Positions 8,361 to 15,517 are shown, numbered from the stretch's first letter. The stretch: DNA of 34,589 nt from Candidatus Gottesmanbacteria bacterium (GCA_023245415.1 JAHFKJ010000015.1:1-34589); one strand, 5' to 3'. Notes: a model not told the origin generated them from the letters alone. Made by a program: numbers and translations.

Positions 8361-8678
8361 ATGCCTAACTTAGCTCAAGACGTTTATACTCTACTTTCAC
8401 AAGTTCCCAAAGGCAGAGTCACGACATACAAAGCGTTGGCAAATGCTGTCAATTCGAAGGCGTATCGAGCTATCGGCCAAATTTTGCGCACCAATCCCAA
8501 TGCACCTCAAGTTCCCTGTCACCGGGTGGTCAGAAGCGATGGCAGCATCGGAGGTTATAAAGGTCAAACATCAGGTGTCGAAATTCGACATAAAATTGCC
8601 ATTCTTAAAAAAGAAGGAGTGGACGTTATAAATGGAAAGGTCGTAAACTTCGATAAAATATCGTATCGGTTTGAATAG
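8361..8678 (+). CDS. MGMT/Ogt-family DNA methyltransferase domain protein (alkylation repair)
   Basis: A 105-residue stand-alone version of the C-terminal DNA-binding and active-site domain of O6-alkylguanine-DNA alkyltransferase. It has the helix-turn-helix with RAIGQIL (Arg36 is the expected base-flipping finger), Asn-Pro at 45-46, and the acceptor motif PCHRV with Cys53 (Trp in the non-catalytic ATL proteins), followed by GSIGGY. The family removes alkyl groups from guanine O6 in a suicide reaction. The N-terminal domain of full-length Ogt is missing, as in many short bacterial and archaeal members. Cys53 argues for activity. It is followed 14 bases later by the NqrB/RnfD-like gene. Confidence 0.92.
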   Translation: MPNLAQDVYTLLSQVPKGRVTTYKALANAVNSKAYRAIGQILRTNPNAPQVPCHRVVRSDGSIGGYKGQTSGVEIRHKIAILKKEGVDVINGKVVNFDKISYRFE

Positions 8679-8692
8679 TTGTCCAACTACTT

Positions 8693-9499
8693 ATGAGGTT
8701 ACCTTTTATTTTCCGTTTACCCAAAGTACAGTTGATTGGAATATTATTGTTGATATTTCTCACCGCATTACCTCAATATCCGTTAATTACAAGTATTCGG
8801 TTGTTTATATATACTGTTAGTTTTACAGTCTTTTTTGACCTACTCATCACCTGGACTGGAAAAAAACAGTTGTTTGTGCCGTTTGGTGGTTTGGTAACCG
8901 GAATCATTCTGTCCATGCTCATAACCCCTGATGCTTCTGTGGTTTACATCGTTGCTACTGCCGCAATTGCAATCTTGAGTAAACATTATTTGCGAATATC
9001 AGGTAAGCAAGTTTTTAATCCTGCCGGGTTTGGATTGTTTGTGAGCTCTATTATATTTTCACAGCACGTGACGTGGTGGGGAGTCGCATTTCAATCTGTG
9101 TCGTACTTGAACTCCATTCAGTTTCTAGTGTTTTTAATTCTTTTATTACCTTTGCTGATAACTGGATATCGTTTACGTCGATTTCCAGGGTCAGCGACTT
9201 TTTTAGTCACCTATGCATTTTTGTCACAATTTTTAAGCAGAGGCTGGTCATGGATTTCTTTACTACAAAACCTACTAAATCCCACTTTGATTTTTTTTGC
9301 AATCGTTATGCTTCCTGAACCAAAGACTTCTCCAGGAAAAATAAAAATACAATTTTGGTATGGATTGGCAATCGCGGCGATAATATATTTACTTACTCTT
9401 AGCAATTTAAGCCAGTTTTTAACCAGCCACGGATTGCTGCCCGACATATTATTGCTGGCTTTACTCATAAGCAATTTATGTTTTTTTAAATTCAAGTGA
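8693..9499 (+). CDS. NqrB/RnfD-like integral membrane protein
   Basis: A 268-residue polytopic protein with about eight hydrophobic segments. The segment SKHYLRISGKQVFNPAGFG (residues about 96-114) is characteristic of the NQR2/RnfD/RnfE family, the membrane subunits of Na+-translocating NADH:quinone oxidoreductase and Rnf complexes. The covalent-FMN threonine motif of true NqrB/RnfD is not evident, and no other nqr/rnf subunit gene is nearby, so energy-coupling activity is doubtful. It may be an orphan redox or transport membrane protein. It probably shares a transcript with the MGMT-like gene before it. No Shine-Dalgarno is visible. Confidence 0.8.
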   Translation: MRLPFIFRLPKVQLIGILLLIFLTALPQYPLITSIRLFIYTVSFTVFFDLLITWTGKKQLFVPFGGLVTGIILSMLITPDASVVYIVATAAIAILSKHYLRISGKQVFNPAGFGLFVSSIIFSQHVTWWGVAFQSVSYLNSIQFLVFLILLLPLLITGYRLRRFPGSATFLVTYAFLSQFLSRGWSWISLLQNLLNPTLIFFAIVMLPEPKTSPGKIKIQFWYGLAIAAIIYLLTLSNLSQFLTSHGLLPDILLLALLISNLCFFKFK

Positions 9500-9510
9500 A
9501 TTTTAGTTGT

Positions 9511-9541
9511 TTGTAAATATCAAATTTTGATATACTATACT
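9511..9541 (+). promoter_or_regulatory. Possible promoter upstream of the msrA leader
   Basis: TTGTAA (9511-9516) and TATACT (9536-9541) are separated by 19 bases; a second TATACT overlaps at 9531-9536. The spacer contains the inverted repeat atatcaaa-t-tttgatat. Transcription from here would give msrA a leader of about 220 nt that includes the palindromic block below. Confidence 0.35.
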
Positions 9542-9544
9542 TAC

Positions 9545-9635
9545 TTGATCCCGATTTAATCGGGATCAATATAGAATGTCTAGCGAAGCTAGATCAGGCT
9601 CTGCCTGACGTTATGCTTCAACAAGCTCAGCATAA
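9545..9635. repeat. Array of four consecutive perfect hairpins
   Basis: Four back-to-back palindromes: ttgatcccgat/atcgggatcaa (11-bp stem, 3-base loop, 9545-9569); tctagc-gaa-gctaga (9579-9593); tcaggc-tct-gcctga (9594-9608); ttatgct/agcataa with an 11-base loop (9611-9635). There is no coding frame in keeping with the neighbours. The last loop contains a word close to the core of the 24-bp repeat in the dipZ-like gene. This is either a mosaic of dispersed palindromic repeats or a structured leader. Confidence 0.75.
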
Positions 9636-9673
9636 TCCTGAGTTTAATCTAACGGGTCATGCTCGCCTGTTTG

Positions 9674-9754
9674 TGCTCCGTCGGCCAAAGCATTTGGCGG
9701 TGTGCGACCGGCAGGGATCGTCAGACGTTCCAGGTAGGGAGCATTTTTAAATGC
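9674..9754 (+). other. GC-rich block with nested stems just upstream of msrA (possible structured RNA)
   Basis: The 60 bases at 9661-9720 are 65% G+C by my count, against 32% for 9781-9840. Stem TGCTCC (9674-9679)/GGAGCA (9738-9743) encloses the hairpins gccaaa/tttggc (9684-9698), cggt/accg (9698-9710) and cgtc/gacg near 9720. A second hairpin, gcattt/aaatgc (9741-9754), uses the same gca and so excludes the closing stem. It ends just before the msrA Shine-Dalgarno. This could be a structured 5' leader or an inserted repeat of foreign base composition. I do not recognise a known RNA family. Confidence 0.4.
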
Positions 9755-9755
9755 C

Positions 9756-9760
9756 GAGGG
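9756..9760 (+). promoter_or_regulatory. Shine-Dalgarno GAGGG setting the msrA start at 9767
   Basis: GAGGG with a 6-base spacer precedes ATG 9767. It shows that the in-frame ATG at 9659 (which would add 36 residues encoded by the palindromic block) is not the true start. Confidence 0.75.
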
Positions 9761-9766
9761 TATATA

Positions 9767-10324
9767 ATGTCAAATGTGACAATTAAAAATAATTTACATG
9801 AAACAGTTACATTTGCCGGTGGATGTTTTTGGTGTACGGAAGCAGTTTTTCAAAAATTAAAAGGAGTTACTTCGGTAATACCGGGTTATACAGGTGGTAA
9901 AATTCCAAATCCTACTTATGAGCAAGTTTGCACTGGTACGACTGGACATGCAGAAGCTATTCAAATAATATTTGACCCAAACTTAATTCCCTTCCGTAAA
10001 CTGGTTGAGGTATTTTTTCATCTTCATGACCCGACCACATTAAATCGACAAGGTAACGACACGGGTACGCAATATCGCTCAGCTATATTTTATAGTTCGG
10101 AAACTCAAAAAAAGAATGCTCAGGAAGTAAAAGCAGATATTGGGCAACAAAAATTGTATCCGGGTAAAGTTGTCACGGAAATTGTCCCATTTACTAAATT
10201 TTATAAAGCCGAAAACTACCATCAGGATTACTACAACAAAAATTCTTATCAGCCGTACTGCCAATACGTCATCGACCCCAAAATCCAAAAGCTAAAAAAG
10301 GAATTCGCAGCAGAAGTGAAATAA
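9767..10324 (+). CDS. msrA: Peptide methionine-S-sulfoxide reductase MsrA
   Basis: A 185-residue protein of normal MsrA length from ATG 9767. The catalytic motif GCFWC (Cys20) and following Glu are intact, as are GYTGG and the GTQYRSAIF segment. A C-terminal Cys in QPYCQYV is placed to act as the resolving thiol. MsrA reduces the S-epimer of methionine sulfoxide in proteins, with thioredoxin as usual donor. The reading frame is open upstream to 9659, but that part is a GC-rich palindromic leader with no resemblance to MsrA. The 3' end is duplicated as a decayed fragment at 11135-11224. The partner enzyme MsrB is at 30502-31044. Confidence 0.96.
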   Translation: MSNVTIKNNLHETVTFAGGCFWCTEAVFQKLKGVTSVIPGYTGGKIPNPTYEQVCTGTTGHAEAIQIIFDPNLIPFRKLVEVFFHLHDPTTLNRQGNDTGTQYRSAIFYSSETQKKNAQEVKADIGQQKLYPGKVVTEIVPFTKFYKAENYHQDYYNKNSYQPYCQYVIDPKIQKLKKEFAAEVK

Positions 10325-10347
10325 TCTAAATTAGTATTATTTGTTTA

Positions 10348-10356
10348 TGATATAAT
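10348..10356 (+). promoter_or_regulatory. Extended -10 promoter of the AT-rich orphan gene
   Basis: TGATATAAT is a consensus extended -10 element. The box ends 10 bases before ATG 10367, so the transcript would start at or within a few bases of the start codon. There is no Shine-Dalgarno; the mRNA would be leaderless or nearly so. Confidence 0.55.
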
Positions 10357-10366
10357 AGACTCAATT

Positions 10367-11011
10367 ATGAAAAATTTAAGAAATAAATTTAACAATTTAT
10401 TCGTTTATAGATATCTATCAATTTATATTTTGATCTCCATTGGAGGTTTATTACTGATTTTTTATTCGCTAACTATGCGAGATTATAACCGAAAATTACT
10501 CCAAAAAAATGGATCTTTAGAAGGTAAAAATCAAGAATTGTCTAAATTAAATTCGGAATTGCAAATTAAAATTGACAAACTGAAATCTGAAGATAAAAAT
10601 AAGTTTAATTTATATAACCTAAAAGATGCCTACGTTCTACTAACAAACTCTAACGAATTTGAAAAGTCTTTATTATTAGGTAAATACGAACAATTAGAAA
10701 ATTTAATAGCAAATAAAGTCAATTTTACTATAGCGGCAAGTGAATGCTGTGGTATTACAACTAAATTATATACAATTAACAACCTACGATTACAGTCTTT
10801 AGATACAACAGATCTGAGTTTTATTCAAAATGAAGAAATTCGGAAAATAATTTATTTAGAGTACGACTCATTACCTAAGAATATGAAAATTGGTACATAT
10901 CATGTACATGTATCAAATCAAAGATCTCAAACTTTAAATTTTATAGCCTATAAAACAAACCTACAAAACCTTGTTGATGAGATTTTTATTGGACAAATTT
11001 ATCAACAATAA
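10367..11011 (+). CDS. Membrane-anchored coiled-coil protein, AT-rich orphan
   Basis: A 214-residue protein: one membrane helix (about residues 16-36), a short coiled coil (about 42-75) and an extracytoplasmic domain of about 135 residues with a Cys-Cys pair (ECCGI) but no family I recognise. Base composition is unlike its neighbours: two 60-base stretches I counted (10501-10560, 10681-10740) are 25% G+C. It sits between intact msrA and a decayed msrA 3' end, suggesting arrival by insertion or by loss of a second msrA copy. The extended -10 box leaves almost no leader. Real coding seems likely from the clean frame and promoter. Function is unknown. Confidence 0.7.
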   Translation: MKNLRNKFNNLFVYRYLSIYILISIGGLLLIFYSLTMRDYNRKLLQKNGSLEGKNQELSKLNSELQIKIDKLKSEDKNKFNLYNLKDAYVLLTNSNEFEKSLLLGKYEQLENLIANKVNFTIAASECCGITTKLYTINNLRLQSLDTTDLSFIQNEEIRKIIYLEYDSLPKNMKIGTYHVHVSNQRSQTLNFIAYKTNLQNLVDEIFIGQIYQQ

Positions 11012-11094
11012 CTTCTATATTTTGGTCTGAAAAGACATCTTTATTATGACTTGAATTACTGTAAGTTTGACTTAAAACTGATCTCCTTATCTTC

Positions 11095-11131
11095 AACCGC
11101 AACTTTTTGCTTACTTCTTGCGTTTCTATAT
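11095..11131 (+). repeat. Left copy of a diverged direct repeat flanking the toxin-antitoxin region
   Basis: aaccgcaacttttt at 11095-11108 is identical to 11967-11980. Similarity continues more weakly to cgtttctatat (11121-11131), matching acgtctatat (11991-12000). The right copy begins 6 bases after the toxin stop. Confidence 0.5.
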
Positions 11132-11134
11132 TGA

Positions 11135-11224
11135 GACAATAAAAATTTGAATTAACCATATTACTGAAACGTCATCGACCCCAAAATTCAAAAACTCTAC
11201 AAAGAGTTCCCTAATCATCTATAA
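11135..11224 (+). pseudogene. msrA: Decayed msrA 3'-end fragment
   Basis: This stretch aligns without gaps in the same frame to msrA from position 10232, up to the last few codons. It includes an 18-base identity, cgtcatcgaccccaaaat, and conserved VIDPKIQKL and KEF. Two codons that are Gln in msrA have become stops (TAA at 11153, TGA at 11165). The fragment ends with its own TAA at 11222-11224. No start or upstream MsrA sequence remains. It is a relic of a second msrA copy or of recombination around the AT-rich orphan gene. Confidence 0.78.
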
Positions 11225-11262
11225 AAAGTAGAAACGTGCTATCTGCATTTGAGCCAGCAGAA

Positions 11263-11291
11263 TTGACAAATTTTATCAAGTGATGTATACT
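11263..11291 (+). promoter_or_regulatory. Near-consensus promoter of the toxin-antitoxin operon
   Basis: TTGACA (11263-11268), a 17-base spacer and TATACT (11286-11291): the best promoter on the plus strand here. The expected start of transcription, near 11298, is 2-8 bases before the possible start codons 11300 and 11306, so the antitoxin mRNA would be leaderless. Confidence 0.75.
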
Positions 11292-11301
11292 AGTGATGTA
11301 T
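11279..11301 (+). promoter_or_regulatory. Direct repeat overlapping the promoter, likely antitoxin operator
   Basis: agtgatgtat occurs twice (11279-11288 and 11292-11301), 13 bases centre to centre, across the -10 box and start site. Ribbon-helix-helix antitoxins commonly repress their own operon by binding tandem repeats in this position. The role is inferred from location. Confidence 0.5.
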
Positions 11302-11575
11302 GTTAATGCGACGCACACAGATCTATTTGGATGAAGAAACCAAAGCGCTGGCTCAATGGCAGGCAAAAATCGAAGGCACCAGCATGTCTCATATTCTACG
11401 TGCCTCTGTTAAGGCTTACGTGAAGCCAAAAAATAAGAATAAAGTCAGTGACTTCATCCAGAGAATTGAAGCGTTGAATAAAAAATACCCGACTCCTCCT
11501 GGAACACCTACAGATATTGCCATGGAACATGATCATTACCTTTATGGAACACCCAAAAAATATTCTAAAAAATGA
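11300..11575 (+). CDS. Ribbon-helix-helix antitoxin
   Basis: A 91-residue protein. Residues about 3-45 form a ribbon-helix-helix fold (CopG/Arc type): the beta strand RRTQIYLDEE, then two helices ending in SHILRASVKAYV. The C-terminal half is charged with Pro-rich turns and should wrap the toxin. The start may be ATG 11300 or ATG 11306; the promoter favours a leaderless message with either. The stop overlaps the toxin start (ATGA), giving translational coupling. It should neutralise the PIN toxin and repress the operon. Confidence 0.85.
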   Translation: MLMRRTQIYLDEETKALAQWQAKIEGTSMSHILRASVKAYVKPKNKNKVSDFIQRIEALNKKYPTPPGTPTDIAMEHDHYLYGTPKKYSKK

Positions 11576-11961
11576 TATTTGTTGATTCAAGCTTTATCAT
11601 CTCAATCCTCCTGGAAACTGATCCGAATCATATAAGAGCCAAAAATACCTGGAACAATACGCCGATTGAGAAACTAATTTCAGAGAATATCCTCATGGAA
11701 GTACTGACAGTCGTAAGCCAAAGAAAAGGCCGTAATTTCGCTATTGAGGCATATCATGACATATCGGTCGATCACAAGCTATTTCCTGTAACAACCGACC
11801 GGTTTCAATCTGGACTCAAATTGTTTTTAAACCCAAAACTCCAAAAAGATATTTCGTTGATTGACTGTATTACCGCAGCAATTTGCCATGAACTCCACAT
11901 TAAACACATTCTCTCATTTGACAGCCATTTCCGTAAATTTGGTTTAATACCAGTTCCCTAG
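11572..11961 (+). CDS. vapC: PIN-domain ribonuclease toxin (VapC-like)
   Basis: A 129-residue PIN domain of typical VapC length. The acidic metal-binding set is present: Asp5 (FVDSS), Glu43 (LMEVL), Asp98 (SLIDC) and Asp117 (SFDSHF). VapC toxins are Mg2+/Mn2+-dependent endoribonucleases that cut tRNA or rRNA when free of antitoxin. The start overlaps the antitoxin stop by four bases. The pairing with a ribbon-helix-helix antitoxin is a known VapBC arrangement. The cassette is framed by a diverged direct repeat (11095-11131 and 11967-12000), which may mark how it was acquired. Confidence 0.9.
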   Translation: MIFVDSSFIISILLETDPNHIRAKNTWNNTPIEKLISENILMEVLTVVSQRKGRNFAIEAYHDISVDHKLFPVTTDRFQSGLKLFLNPKLQKDISLIDCITAAICHELHIKHILSFDSHFRKFGLIPVP

Positions 11962-11966
11962 TTTTA

Positions 11967-12000
11967 AACCGCAACTTTTTATGCGCTTTTACGTCTATAT
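11967..12000 (+). repeat. Right copy of the direct repeat flanking the toxin-antitoxin region
   Basis: It shares 14 identical bases with 11095-11108 and a weaker match beyond (see the left copy). It begins 6 bases after the toxin stop codon. Confidence 0.5.
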
Positions 12001-12066
12001 ATTCACTGGATCTTAAACTGATTGCATAACATATTTTACTGTACTACTATATAAATGTAGAGACTT

Positions 12067-15000
12067 ATGAAAAGTGAATACGCGAATCTTATTGAACTTG
12101 TGTTAGCTCAGGGAGTTGCCTATTCGAAGCTAATTGAAGAAATTCAAGTCAATATATTAATCGCTTACAAAAAAAGCTATCCCAAAGCTCCAATTGACTC
12201 AACCATTTTTATAGACGAAGCAAGTGGCCAAGTGCGGCTTATGAGTGATGGTAGGGATATTACTCCACAAAACTTTGCATCAACAGCCTCCCAAATCGCC
12301 CGGATGACGCTTATAAGTTACCTTACTTCTGCTAAAACTCCCGGCACAGACAAAAAAAATGTTCCAGAAACACCTCAAATCACCAACACCACTGATAAAC
12401 CCATAGGCAAATCTGCCATAGCTAATTTTTTAAGCCTGGCTTTGTTTTGGGGATATAACGGGTTGTATCTTTTATTTATGGCAGTGTTTATTTTAGGGTT
12501 AGCAACTTCCGACCTGCGTCATTCTTTGATAGATACATTTAAACAGTTAGGCAGTATTCGTTCATTTTTATTTGTCTTATTGCTTACAACTCCAGTTGCC
12601 ATCATTATCTTTTCGATACGGGAAAAACTGCATAAACAACCGGAAAAATTGGGCAAATTATTCTTCTTGCTGGAAATACCTCTTCTTATTCTCATTTATT
12701 TTCCGTTGAGCATATCCGTAAATTTAACGCCGATCATGTGGTTTTTTACGTTGATGCTCTTATTTATCCCGCCAACACTCTATTTCTATGAAGATATCAG
12801 TAAAGTGTCATCAACTGTCAAATTGACAATCTTGATGTCTGTCCAAGAGTTGTTGGCTATGGTTTCTATTTATTTGACTGCGTTATTAGCTTTTTTTGCG
12901 CCACTTATCTTAGGCGGTATTGCTTCAGAACTCTTCCGCGGTTTTTTCTCATCATTTAGCAGTTCGTATGGCGCACAATTTATGTATGCAGCTTCATTTT
13001 CCGATATAATCGGCAGACTTATTCTATTTGCTTTTGGGACACTGCTTCTCCTTGTGGTGTCAACGCTCATTCTCCTCCCCTTTTTAATCACGTACTTGTT
13101 TATTAAAAGCTTTTTAAGCACACGAAAAAATCTTGCTCATATCTATGATGAACGCAAGTTAAACCGTTTAAATATCGTATTTGCCATCGTTGTTTTTGTT
13201 GTAACGATCGGAATATCATACCAACCCAAAACTAACCAACTGCTAAACAAATTGGGAGAGTTTTCTCTGGCAACAAAATTTGCCGAAAAAGAGACTTTAG
13301 CACGGATTATAGTTCCTCATGAATCGGAGCTAAAAGAGGCGATCTTGGACATGTCTGATGCCAGCCGTCGTTTCTTATTTACCAAAGATGATATATCTTT
13401 AGCCCGCAGTTATGAAGATGTTTTTCAACTTAAACATACGCTTGCTGAATTTGTCCAAAAAACTTTTTTGACCATAGCCTACCCGTTTGTTTATCAAGGC
13501 AGTTCGAATAACTACAATGATCTGGCCCAACAGTTTACCTATGTTTTCGGTTACTCGCCACAGACTCAGGATAATTATAAACCCCAATTGCAGGAAAATG
13601 TCCGCGTCGTCAACCGGACAATTCGCGCGACAACTGATACTCAAAATCCGCTCGCTACCGTCACTTTTGAAGAAACTTATGAGAATAAAGTGTGGAGCAA
13701 TCAGGAAGTCGTCTACGAATTTTCGCTCCCCAATGAGGCAGTGATTACAGACCTTAAACTCGGGCCAAATCTGGAATTTCCAGGGATTATTGCGCCCATT
13801 GGTGCAGCGCAAAAAACTTATGAGCGGGAACTACAAAGAAGCCGCGATCCGGCGCTTCTGGAACAAATTGGCCCACGCCAATATCGGCTGCGGGTATTTC
13901 CGATCCCAGCGAAAAACGATACCGCTATTTTAAACGGCAAACTCCAAAAAGTTCAATTTACTTATGTGGTTGGGTTTGTACCCGATGGCATACCTTTGCC
14001 GAAATTTTCGAAAAAAACAAACGTAGGCGCTTATACACCGGAATTGGCATTTGTAAATGATAAAAAAACAGCAAATGTCAGAGACGAATATCTGGAATTT
14101 AATTCATGCGAAAGCCGCTTCAATGGCCAAATTAAACTTGGTTCTCAAGCAGTGTCTCTTGTACCGCATGAACTTTTGGATGGAAATCGAATCAGACCCT
14201 TATGCGTTGGATCGACACAAAATGGTGATATCTTAAATGCATTTTATAAAGGCAATAAAATCGCTTTGTTCTATGATGTTTCTTCTGATAATAGAGAGGA
14301 TAATTTCGGAAAAACGGTCAAACAGCACTTGGAAAGAAACGGGATTTACAAAAATAATACATATGATTTATATCTCTATAACGATCATCTAAGTGAAAAG
14401 AAACCGGTGACTGCTGATCTTCTGTCCACCTTTAGTCCGGTTTACTTTGGTAAAAGTGATGTACTCGGGGCGTTAAAAAATCTGCCTGTGGGATATGACG
14501 CAATAATGGTTATAAATAGCAGTAAGTCTCTCAACCAAGACAATACGTTGTTCACCTCAGTTAATGTGCCTGTATATTTTATCCAAACACGGGGTATCCC
14601 ATCTTACACACAAATACTCACTGCAAAAATTATCCAAAGTCATGGCTTAGTCACCGAATCAATCACCGAAGCATTGAATCACCTGGCGTTGAAAAAACAA
14701 CTCTATTCCGCAGGTACTGAAACACTTTATATTGGTCCGTATTGGAGTCTAATGACTAATCGAAATGCATCTATACCTTCAGTCCAAAATAAAGTTGCAG
14801 AAGGTGTTACTCCGCAATCATTTATGCTCTTACCGCCAATTCCACCGCCTCCGCCGATTGATTCGAGCGGCTGGGAAAATATGACTACATCAGCTGATAA
14901 TCCTTTATCGTATATTGTGGCCCACGCGTATTTTGCGCAGAAACTGACTGCATTTCCAACTAGTCCCTCAACAAGTGTGTCTTTCCTTGATGCAAGCAAC

Positions 15001-15414
15001 GCTTTCGCAGTTCAAACTCATATCATCACTCCCTATTCTTCACTAATCGCCCTCGTCAACGAACAACAGAAATTAATCCTGGAGCAAAATTCGCAAGGCT
15101 ATGATCGTTACGAAGAAAAGACACCACCAGAAATTATTACTCAACCTCTTTTCTCTAGACAACCTTCACTTGGTATCATGGATAACTTTGTGGGCATTGA
15201 GTTATTACAAGATAAAACATCAATGATACCCACTATTGAAAGTGGAGGTGGAATTAATACAGTTACGCCAAGAATCTATCGACCGGGTAATGGATTTTCA
15301 ATGAATATACTAGGCGGAAGTTCCCTCATCCTAGTTTTCATCGTCTTCACGGCTTTAATTTTTATTTCAGGCTTAACATTTCATCTCATGGGACTTATTA
15401 GAAAAAAGACATAA
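12067..15414 (+). CDS. Large multi-pass membrane protein with VIT domain and vWA-like region
   Basis: A 1115-residue protein. Residues 1-115 are a soluble, probably cytoplasmic domain. About 118-392 hold seven or so membrane helices. About 510-640 look like a VIT (inter-alpha-trypsin) domain, with the typical VTFEETYENK and later YRLRVFPIP segments. About 730-880 resemble a von Willebrand A fold, but the metal site is degenerate (DVSSD instead of DxSxS). A Pro-rich stretch (PPIPPPPP, near 924) and a final membrane helix (about 1081-1105) followed by Arg-Lys-Lys end the protein. The layout recalls the multi-pass VIT proteins linked to PEP-CTERM/exosortase systems (TIGR02921-like), but I cannot confirm membership and see no exosortase here. 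The large outer part suggests a surface or envelope role. It stands just before the Cys-rich surface cluster. Confidence 0.72.
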   Translation: MKSEYANLIELVLAQGVAYSKLIEEIQVNILIAYKKSYPKAPIDSTIFIDEASGQVRLMSDGRDITPQNFASTASQIARMTLISYLTSAKTPGTDKKNVPETPQITNTTDKPIGKSAIANFLSLALFWGYNGLYLLFMAVFILGLATSDLRHSLIDTFKQLGSIRSFLFVLLLTTPVAIIIFSIREKLHKQPEKLGKLFFLLEIPLLILIYFPLSISVNLTPIMWFFTLMLLFIPPTLYFYEDISKVSSTVKLTILMSVQELLAMVSIYLTALLAFFAPLILGGIASELFRGFFSSFSSSYGAQFMYAASFSDIIGRLILFAFGTLLLLVVSTLILLPFLITYLFIKSFLSTRKNLAHIYDERKLNRLNIVFAIVVFVVTIGISYQPKTNQLLNKLGEFSLATKFAEKETLARIIVPHESELKEAILDMSDASRRFLFTKDDISLARSYEDVFQLKHTLAEFVQKTFLTIAYPFVYQGSSNNYNDLAQQFTYVFGYSPQTQDNYKPQLQENVRVVNRTIRATTDTQNPLATVTFEETYENKVWSNQEVVYEFSLPNEAVITDLKLGPNLEFPGIIAPIGAAQKTYERELQRSRDPALLEQIGPRQYRLRVFPIPAKNDTAILNGKLQKVQFTYVVGFVPDGIPLPKFSKKTNVGAYTPELAFVNDKKTANVRDEYLEFNSCESRFNGQIKLGSQAVSLVPHELLDGNRIRPLCVGSTQNGDILNAFYKGNKIALFYDVSSDNREDNFGKTVKQHLERNGIYKNNTYDLYLYNDHLSEKKPVTADLLSTFSPVYFGKSDVLGALKNLPVGYDAIMVINSSKSLNQDNTLFTSVNVPVYFIQTRGIPSYTQILTAKIIQSHGLVTESITEALNHLALKKQLYSAGTETLYIGPYWSLMTNRNASIPSVQNKVAEGVTPQSFMLLPPIPPPPPIDSSGWENMTTSADNPLSYIVAHAYFAQKLTAFPTSPSTSVSFLDASNAFAVQTHIITPYSSLIALVNEQQKLILEQNSQGYDRYEEKTPPEIITQPLFSRQPSLGIMDNFVGIELLQDKTSMIPTIESGGGINTVTPRIYRPGNGFSMNILGGSSLILVFIVFTALIFISGLTFHLMGLIRKKT

Positions 15415-15462
15415 ACTTCACATCAATACTGTGGAATTAGATTTATTCAGGCAAAAATATTC

Positions 15463-15491
15463 TTGAATTGGTAAGACTGCTTTGTTACACT
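15463..15491 (+). promoter_or_regulatory. Promoter upstream of the Cys/His solenoid protein gene
   Basis: TTGAAT (15463-15468), a 17-base spacer and TACACT (15486-15491); four of six matches in each box. The same -10 variant, TACACT, serves the coiled-coil gene at the left end. The leader to ATG 15518 is about 20 nt with no clear Shine-Dalgarno. Confidence 0.4.
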
Positions 15492-15517
15492 CAGGCTATA
15501 TTAAAAAGTGATAATTC

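Noticed and set aside
9545-9569. Intrinsic terminator after the NqrB/RnfD-like gene
   Set aside because: The 11-bp hairpin is strong but is followed by atatagaatg with no U tract, and it is part of a longer run of palindromes.
9659-9766. N-terminal extension of MsrA by 36 residues from ATG 9659
   Set aside because: The stretch is palindromic, 65% G+C and unlike MsrA. ATG 9767 has a Shine-Dalgarno (GAGGG, 6-base spacer) and gives a normal-length MsrA.
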